64,000 nt of DNA. It comes from Littorina saxatilis. Its lineage: Eukaryota; Mollusca; Gastropoda; Littorinimorpha; Littorinidae. The notes below the pieces were generated by a model, which saw only the letters and a list, made by a program, of their open reading frames with translations, ran no database searches and was not told the DNA's origin. The stretch lies in the NCBI RefSeq assembly GCF_037325665.1, contig NC_090246.1:59304504-59368503 (forward strand). The letters run 5' to 3'. Positions 58,510 through 64,000 of this stretch are shown one piece after another (the stretch's first letter is position 1; every line of letters starts with the position of its first letter). A program made the position numbers and the translations under genes.

Positions 58510-60313
58510 ACACACAGAGAAGGAGGAAGGGAGAGGAGACAGAGGGAGAGGGAAAGAAACAGAGCTATCAACAAAGACACAGTCGCACACTGACAAACAC
58601 AATCAGCGAGGAACAACATCAATAACCAGCATACAATGATACATATTTTGCTGTTGTTGAAAGAAAGTAAAAATATTTTTTTAAAGCATCTTACAGAAGA
58701 TCTTAAGTTCATTGTGAAACGTCAGACACAGCCTGCTTGTTGATGTTCTTGTGTGAGAAATACAAACACAGGTGAGGATTTTTAGTTTCCGCCATGAGAT
58801 GACTTATTACTGAGGTTCATGTGATAGCCGAGAGGTAACAAGGGAGTTAAATGCCACACAGTGACAGTAATACATACATTCATATCATAATTCTTCTTTC
58901 TTTCTTTCTTTCTTTATTTGGTGTTTAACATCGTTTTCAACCATTCAAGGTTATATCGCGACGGAGGGAAGGGGGGAGATGGGATAGAGCCACTTGTCAA
59001 TTGTTTCTTGTTCACAAAAGCACTAATCAAAAATTTGCTCCAGGGGCTTGCAACGTAGTACAATATATTACCTTACTGGGAGAATGCAAGTTTTCAGTAC
59101 AAAGGACTTAACATTTCTTACATACTGCTTGACTAAAATCTTTACAAACATTGACTATATTCTATACAAGAAACACTTAACAAGGGTAAAAGGAGAAACA
59201 GAATCCGTTCGTCGCCTCTTACGACATGCTGGGGAGCATCGGGTAAATTCTTTCTCGTCCCAACCAATATGGGACTCCCCCTAACCCGCGGGGGGCCGTA
59301 ATTCTTCATGATAAATGTGAATTCATTATTTTAAAATCTCTAATACTATGAGAAAAGTGGTCTTTTTATGCAACAATATGCTTTGAGTTCCGTGTGATAC
59401 CTTAGAGATATACATGTACTAGGGAATTTGCTTTACAAAATGTTATTGCCGTGGTCAGTTCTGGATCATTCTATAACTAATGTATATGTGTTCATTAATT
59501 TTTTCATTTATATGGGTGTCTGTTATGAATACAGTGAAGCTCAATTAACAAGCATAAAGCTGAATTCAAACAAGTCTTCTTCTTCTTCTTCGTTCATGGG
59601 CTTAGACTCCCACGTTCACTCACGTTTTTAGCACGAGTGGATTTTTACTTGTATGACCATTTTTACCCCGCCATTCAGGCAGCATACGCCGATTTCGGGG
59701 GAGGCATGCTGGGGTATTTTCGTGTTTCTATAACCCACCGAACTCAGATATGGATTACAGGATCTTTTGCGTGCGCACTTGGTCTTGTGCGTGCGTGTGC
59801 ACACGAAGGGGGTTAAGTCACTAGCAGGTCTGCACATAAGTTGACCTGGGAGATCGGAAAAATCTCCACTCTTAACCCACCAGGCGGCAGCGACCGGGAT
59901 TCGAACTCACAACCTCCCGATTAGGAGGCTGACGTCTTACCACCACGCCACTGCGCCCGTCAATTCAAACAAGTAAAACAGAACCACAAGATCTTTCCAA
60001 AACAGTCTTTCAAAAGATAAATAAATAATAGAATAAATAAACTAATTAATCAATAAATCAATAAATGAATAAATAAATGACAAAGACCACACTTATTCTG
60101 AGAGAAAGAACGCAAGAAAAAAGCATAAAAATGTAAAGTACCATAATTGGAAAAGTGTGAAATAAATCATAAAGGTGAAATAAGTGCATCTGAAAAAAAG
60201 CACTGAATTAAAAAATACATAAATGTGTTACAAAGCGAGGGATTTTTCTGAACAAAACGTAAACAAATGCATTTTACCTTGACCACATCTTTGTCCTGTT
60301 GGTTTACAGAACT
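41192..60313 (-). CDS. TMF1: TMF1 (TATA element modulatory factor / Golgi golgin), C-terminal 20 exons
   Basis: A coiled-coil golgin that binds Rab6 at the Golgi, also described as a transcription co-factor. Minus-strand exons: 60313-60278, 55768-55665, 54964-54847, 54639-54584, 53988-53918, 53598-53502, 52271-52186, 51122-51061, 50569-50505, 50104-49948, 49579-49487, 49007-48851, 47626-47434, 46968-46899, 46596-46504, 46340-46224, 45703-45557, 45017-44892, 42282-42172, 41212-41192. Every junction is GT-AG and in phase; 1980 nt, 659 residues plus stop. Diagnostic pieces: GLMEEGEKLSKQQLQNSNII, SATRPLLRQIENLQAT, ENLHSQLKLREGEI, LLQMYGEKEEQVQELRLDL. Domains: the TMF DNA-binding-type coiled coil near the first exons and the C-terminal TMF TATA-binding/Rab6-binding coiled coil over the last five. 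A short S/T/P-rich stretch (46340-46224) interrupts the coil. The N-terminal third or more lies beyond the window. Confidence 0.95.
42302..43555 (-). mobile_element. HINE-like repeat family A, copy 3 (reverse), with SINE insert
   Basis: Reverse orientation: begins aacaagtcgcgtaaggcgaa (the hairpin end) and finishes tttagtcaaaacttgactaaatgta. It contains a tRNA-derived SINE at 42780-43169. Its hairpin end lies 18 bp from the acceptor AG of the TMF1 exon 42282-42172, so the repeat supplies most of the branch-point region. Confidence 0.75.
42780..43169 (-). mobile_element. tRNA-derived SINE family S3, copy in family A repeat
   Basis: Flanked by the 12-bp duplication ATTTTTAATGAC (42780-42791, 43158-43169). 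On the minus strand it begins within a tRNA-like head (B-box ggttcgaatcccggt... then gccgctgccgcctggtgggt) and ends in cgttcgaagaag-type tail (GAA repeats). The first part of the tRNA head present in 59576-59961 is missing. Confidence 0.75.
43629..44469 (+). mobile_element. HINE-like repeat family A, copy 4
   Basis: An uninterrupted copy with all landmarks: tacatttagtcaag, (TG)n/(CTGT)n at 43697-43748, gatatcccc, caatcttcgacgaaggccgg, cttgactaaatgt and hairpin tcgccttacgcga plus cttg. It stands head to head with copy 3, 73 bp apart. Confidence 0.8.
44575..44608 (+). repeat. (GT)n microsatellite
   Basis: Pure GT tract in the TMF1 intron between exons 45017-44892 and 42282-42172. Confidence 0.85.
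47225..47350. repeat. (GA)n low-complexity tract
   Basis: GAGA-rich, then (ACAG)n near 47335-47350, in a TMF1 intron. Confidence 0.75.
47887..48083. repeat. Long near-perfect hairpin with 13-bp flanking duplication
   Basis: Arms of about 60 bp (about 47935-47993 and 48005-48066) carry tactgtactcacgtgtttga and gacgaagacgaaacgaata and their inverse, with a loop of about 11 bp. The whole insert is flanked by a perfect duplication TGTCACAATTCAG (47887-47899, 48071-48083). It is in a TMF1 intron and has no coding capacity. Confidence 0.85.
48193..48705. mobile_element. TA-flanked MITE, CCGTACTTTCCGGGT ends
   Basis: The body 48195-48703 has inverted ends ccgtactttccgggtcataa and its inverse (ccgtactttccgggtgacaa), continuing into ggcgc, with TA on both sides. 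509 bp, non-coding. Tc1/mariner-type by target site. Confidence 0.7.
51375..51988 (-). mobile_element. DIRS-like element remnant (ends and internal complementary region)
   Basis: A fossil, minus-oriented, in the TMF1 intron between exons 52271-52186 and 51122-51061. Two inverted segments (about 51386-51470 and 51786-51872, sharing accggcagcccgcacatg) surround a junction block (about 51500-51625). That block has the same layout as the internal complementary region of the element at 2535-8201, including aatatacttac...ctcac-type edges, taccctcc...taccccgc, and cccgccacc...agcaatctgct. The outer edge at about 51955-51988 repeats the junction half. A short, broken, non-autonomous remnant of a second DIRS lineage, with most of the coding region gone. 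Confidence 0.7.
51986..52083 (+). repeat. 26-27-bp tandem repeat, four units
   Basis: Unit ccatgactccattttgattc plus aaaaat, four times, the last diverging. It begins exactly at the edge of the DIRS-like remnant. Confidence 0.85.
52641..53449 (+). mobile_element. HINE-like repeat family B, copy 1
   Basis: About 810 bp, nearly identical to 61491-62308. One end carries the hairpin gggcaaagccc then actcacatgc; the other carries gcatgtgagtcaaaaa with a (GGAC)n tract just inside (53383-53400). Many copies of tcaaggtca/tgaccttga lie inside. It is in the TMF1 intron between exons 53598-53502 and 52271-52186. Confidence 0.75.
54420..54535 (+). mobile_element. SINE family S3, 3' fragment
   Basis: Matches the inverse of the SINE S3 end (gcggcgtatggctgcctaaa, gggagtttcaacccacgaac, gaagaa). 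A similar, more diverged fragment lies at about 14340-14470. Confidence 0.6.
55336..55383. mobile_element. Short TTAA-flanked palindromic remnant
   Basis: A perfect 20-bp palindrome aggatgtcagctgacatcct (55343-55362) is followed by ggcagcgaaaggg and TTAA, the same end as the MITE at 801-1515. A degenerate TTAA-like flank (attaaagc) lies at about 55326-55333. Probably a very short derivative of that family. Confidence 0.4.
56051..56094. repeat. (CA)n microsatellite
   Basis: Pure CA tract in the TMF1 intron upstream of exon 55768-55665. Confidence 0.85.
58020..58515. repeat. Poly-G and (GA)n arrays with triplicated unit
   Basis: G runs at 58027-58045 and 58063-58083, then three near-copies of a unit containing gaaatggtattgagg, a G run and caagagacaga, separated by long (GA)n tracts (about 58216, 58310 and 58400). 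The long open frames on both strands here are only a consequence of the dinucleotide repeats. Confidence 0.85.
58888..59307 (-). mobile_element. SINE family S1, full-length copy
   Basis: Minus-oriented. Target duplication TAATTCTTC (58888-58896, 59299-59307). It reads ccccgcgggttagggggagt, acccgatgctccccagcatg, a middle of about 270 bp, and the tail gatgttaaacaccaaataaa with (GAAA)n. This is the most complete S1 copy in the window. Confidence 0.8.
59563..59974 (-). mobile_element. tRNA-derived SINE family S3, full-length copy
   Basis: A perfect 13-bp duplication AATTCAAACAAGT (59563-59575, 59962-59974). On the minus strand it starts gggcgcagtggcgtggtggt (A-box) and continues to a B-box gttcgaatcccggtcgctgc. 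This is a clear tRNA head with pol III promoter, followed by an unrelated body and a (GAA)n tail. Confidence 0.88.
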
Positions 60314-61490
60314 CTGGAAGTTCACGGAAGTAAGAATGAGAAGATAAACACTTTTACACATTTACCAATTAATGAAATTAATTTATTTTAAAATGTATGC
60401 ATTTTAACAGTAATATTAATCTTAGCTTGGCTTTTACATATCCTTTTTCTGACTTTATATCTATTTCATACTGCAAAGAACACTGTTAAGTTAGGACCAC
60501 TTTAAACCACTGAAGTGAAATTACTGTCTATGGAAATAAATGTGACAATCACCAATAATGACCAAAATCACACAATCTGCTGTGCTTACACAGCTTAATT
60601 AGTTGATATGTCATACACATCTACAAATATCCATACACTTTTTTTTACAAATATCCATACACTCTAACTATTTCTCAGAGAGTTAATAAATAATTTACTG
60701 AAAATGCTTTGCAATGGTGCAGATCTACACACACAGTATACAGGTGTGTACAACATCTAATGTTAGTTTTGTTTTCTGTCTGAGAGGTGAGAGGTTTGTA
60801 GAGTAAGACAGACTGGTAAACCCTGAATTAATAACACATGTACAAAAGATTCATTCTTAGAACTCACAAAAAGTCACAATAAATATCACTCAACTTTTAT
60901 CAAACTCCTACCGTCAGAACTGTCAACAAACCATTATAATGTTAATTAACTTTTAACCAATTCCTATATGTTGAGGTAACCCAAAAGTGTTACTAGTTTC
61001 ATAAGTATTTATAATTAGTTAGAATATATGACAATGATGCAGTTATTCCCTGTATGACCAAGACTAAAGCTACATTATCTTTTTGGTTGCTGAAGGTCAA
61101 ATTTATGCTAAACTCAGAATGGAAGTTAAATTTCACTTAATTCCCTTTAATATTAGAATGCAAAATTCCTAAATATGACAACTCTTCACTGTGCATACAG
61201 GTAAAAAGTGCAGCCTCAGTTGATACATTTGCAGACACATAATAAGATTTTCCGCCAACAGAGTAAAGAGATAGAAGTGTGAATGTTTTTAGAGAATGAA
61301 CAGATCCCACGAAGATGAAAAATGACATGAGAATGAACAAGCAAAACAAATCTTGTCTGTTAATTACTTTTACTTTTAGTATGTTTCTGAACATAAATAA
61401 ACTAATAAATGAATAAATATCTCAATAAATAAATAAATTAATTCTTTAATAAAGAAAATAAATAAAGAAAGAAATAAACAAGTACAAGAA

Positions 61491-62308
61491 GGGCAAAGCC
61501 CATACGACTCACATGCTTGACCTTGACCTTTACATAGCAATGACATCATACACTAAGAACTGCTTTCCACATTTTTCCTACCAAAATACATGTGACCTTG
61601 ACCCAAGGTCAAGGTCATCCAAGGTCATGCAACACAAAGCTGTTAATTCAAGACATAGGAAGTACAATGGTGCTTATTGGCTCTTTCTACCATGAAATAT
61701 GGTCACTTTTAGTGGTTCACTACCTTATTTTGGTCACATTTCATAAGGGTCAAAGTGACCTTGACCTTGATCATATGTGACCAAATGTGTCTCACGATGA
61801 AAGCATAACATGTGCCCCACATAATGTTTAAGTTTGAAACAGTTATCTTCCATAGTTCAGGGTCAAGGTCACTTCAAAATATGTATACAATCCAACTTTG
61901 AAGAGCTCCTGTGACCTTGACCTTGAAGCAAGGTAAACCAAACTGGTATCAAAAGATGGGGCTTACTTTGCCCTATATATCATATATAGGTGAGGTATTG
62001 AATCTCAAAAACTTCAGAGAAAATGGGAAAAATGTGAAAAATAGCTGATTTTTAGACAACATTTATGGCCCCTGCGACCTTGACCTTGAAGCAAGGTCAA
62101 GATGCTATGTATGTTTTTTGGGGCCTTGTCATCATACACCATCTTGCCAAATTTGGTACTGATAGACTGAATAGTGTCCAAGAAATATCCAACGTTAAAG
62201 TTTTCCGGACGGATGTCCGGACGGACGTCCGGACGGACGTCCGGACGGACGTCCGGACGACTCGGGTGAGTACATAGACTCACTTTTGCTTCGCATGTGA
62301 GTCAAAAA
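61491..62308 (+). mobile_element. HINE-like repeat family B, copy 2
   Basis: A direct repeat of 52641-53449 with only scattered differences. The terminal tract is expanded into about five units of a 12-bp ggacggacgtcc-type repeat (62204-62258). Same hairpin end, gggcaaagccc. Confidence 0.75.
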
Positions 62309-62316
62309 TAAATACA

Positions 62317-62363
<47 letters not shown>

Positions 62364-62364
62364 A
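62308..62364 (+). repeat. (AAAT)n microsatellite between two repeats
   Basis: An (aaat)n tract joining the end of family B copy 2 to the start of family C copy 2. Confidence 0.85.
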
Positions 62365-62916
62365 CAAGAAGAGCAAACGCTCGATCGAGTCACTTTCGCA
62401 GTTCTGAATATTATATGAGGCATCAGATGGACAGGAAGAAATTGCTATTCACAACACAATGAGTCACGTTCACATAAAATTTGAGCCCGGTCACTTTTAT
62501 AGTTTCCGAGAAAAGCCCAACGTTAAGTTGTGTGTTGCCGAACAGAAAAGGCTAGTTATCTCCCTTGTTTTTCTGATAACGTTCGTAAAAGGCTACAGAT
62601 GTAAATACTTTGATGTAAAGAATAATCCTACAAAGTTTCAATCACATCCGATGAACTTTGTCAAAGATATAAAATGTCTAATTTTTCCTTTGACGCTGAC
62701 CTGTGACCTTGAAAAAGGTCAAAGGTCAACGAAACCATCGTTAAAGTGTAGAGGTCATTGGAGGTCACGACTAAACAAAATATGAGCCCGATCGCTTTGA
62801 TAGTTTCCGAGAAAAGTCCAACGTTAAGGTGGTGTCTACGGACGGCCGGACGGCCGGCCGGACAGACTAACACTGACCGATTACATAGAGTCACTTTTTC
62901 TCAAGTGACTCAAAAA
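62362..62916 (-). mobile_element. HINE-like repeat family C, copy 2 (uninterrupted)
   Basis: Reverse of 38986-40190 without the SINE: starts with caagaagagcaaacgctcga and ends with agtcactttttctcaagtga. A 108-codon frame is shared with the other copy (62459-62785 and 39770-40096), but it crosses known non-coding repeat landmarks and is not taken as a gene. Confidence 0.7.
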
Positions 62917-64000
62917 ACCAAGCAAAATCTGCAAAGTGAGGAAGCTTATTTTTTTCTCTCTTAACCCTTACTGGCTAATGTCTGTTAAAATCAAGCATGT
63001 GTAATAACAAATAACAATGTAGATTGTAGCCAGTGTAATAAATACCATGATAGAGAAGAATATGTCATCAATGATGAGTACATGTATTCCTCTGCATGAT
63101 GTCAGCATGAACATTTCATGTTTACATCTCATTTTCAAAATCCAGGATTTAAATAACAACTACTGAACTAGTTCTAGTGCCAAATACACATAATTTCAAA
63201 TGCACACGCACACACACAAACAAACAGACCTAGACTTTAACCACCAACATCCCAGTTGTCTTAGGGTTTAGAATAGAGGCTTGCAATCCAGTTCTACAGA
63301 TTATTTTCTGAGGATTCAAATGTAAACCCAGATATATGCATTTTATGAATGAGATGTTGATGAGAGAGGAAGCCAGAGGTTACCACAGTACACCAGATCA
63401 GCACATCCACCTGATCATAATTACAATTTTGTTACCTCTGCAAAATGTCAGTTACTGTGCACAAGAGCAGCCCAGAGACCGGTTTCAAAGAGGCGGCCAT
63501 CCTTTTTCCCCTCACCCAAAATAAAAATGTTCATGAAACGAAAAACTTCTGTCGCAGATGAGAACCATTGTGAATATGTTTCCAAGGCTCTGACCAAAAA
63601 CGATAAACAAATATAATTCCGAAAAACAAATGCTGGGTGAAAACTAAATAGCCTGAAAAAGCATTATGCCTTACATAGAGGGCAGCCTCTGTGTTTGAAA
63701 GAAGGTCACGAAAACCTGCTGTCAGTGTGAACAATCTCTCAGTAAGCTGGTTAGGTCGGAGCATCTAGCCACATATGTTTATCGCTGCAGCACAAACACA
63801 TATATATCAGAAAGCAAGCAATGTTTGTGTCACTGTGTGCACTAACACTTCAATCACAAACATGATCAGAAGCATAAAACCTACTGGTGTGCAATTTCAA
63901 ATCAACCTCATAAATGGTGATATATTGAACAGGCCTAATCAAAACTGGCAACAAATCGGACTGCATTCTGTCATGCAATTGCTTTGAAAATGAAATGTTC

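Larger units (their letters stand above)
55769..60277 (-). other. Large TMF1 intron
   Basis: A 4.5-kb intron between the 36-nt exon at 60313-60278 and the exon at 55768-55665. It holds a CA microsatellite, a poly-C run (about 56468-56487), low-complexity G/GA tracts (58020-58515), SINE S1 (58888-59307) and SINE S3 (59563-59974). 56530-57990 shows nothing recognisable. Confidence 0.75.
60314..64000 (-). other. TMF1 intron running off the window
   Basis: No further TMF1 exon is recognisable upstream of 60313, so the N-terminal exons lie past 64000. It contains family B copy 2 (61491-62308), an (AAAT)n tract (62308-62364) and family C copy 2 (62362-62916). 60320-61380 and 62920-64000 show only AT-rich sequence. 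Confidence 0.6.

Noticed and set aside
57979-58712. Long Ser/Leu- and Arg/Glu-rich frames on both strands
   Set aside because: Translation of (GA)n and poly-G tracts; open on both strands because of low complexity.

Overview
This is animal nuclear DNA, most likely from a marine gastropod mollusc. The genes have small exons with GT-AG introns and metazoan products. Most of the sequence is intron packed with short interspersed repeats, foldback elements and microsatellites. The gastropod assignment rests on the style of the repeats and is an inference. No prokaryotic, CRISPR or organellar feature was seen.

Four host genes can be assembled exon by exon, each with intact reading phase across every junction. 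(1) PDPK1, + strand: the C-terminal exons (linker and PH domain) at 2303-10578, with a possible further exon end at 1-28. (2) KCTD5-like BTB gene, - strand: all six coding exons, 28131 down to 21411, 231 codons. (3) ATP synthase subunit d (ATP5PD), + strand: all five coding exons, 28347-36641, 172 codons. (4) TMF1, - strand: the last twenty coding exons, 60313 down to 41192, 659 codons; the N-terminal part lies beyond 64000. KCTD5 and ATP5PD are head to head with only 215 bp between their start codons, which suggests a shared promoter. PDPK1/KCTD5 and ATP5PD/TMF1 are convergent pairs.

The introns and untranslated regions hold most of the novelty. A nearly whole DIRS-type tyrosine-recombinase retroelement (about 2535-8201) fills a PDPK1 intron, and a short second DIRS-like remnant lies in a TMF1 intron (about 51375-51988). 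Three repeat families share one unusual end architecture: terminal motifs that are inverted relative to each other, with one end carrying a small hairpin followed by CTTG. This fits Helentron-associated (HINE/Pearl-like) rolling-circle elements. Three SINE-like families have clean target duplications, and two of them share a 3' tail. Cut-and-paste elements include pogo/Tigger with a CENP-B-like HTH, a mariner-like foldback with two inverted copies of a transposase N-terminus, TTAA-flanked MITEs, hAT-like MITEs and several TA-flanked MITEs, often nested.

Several elements sit within 20-50 bp of a splice site of a conserved gene. Two long hairpins (24.5 kb and 48.0 kb) and a 69-bp minisatellite that appears to have grown from a MITE end are the other striking structures. 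I found no clearly new protein-coding system; the best candidates for novelty are the shared-architecture repeat families and the nuclear-receptor-like motif array inside one of them.
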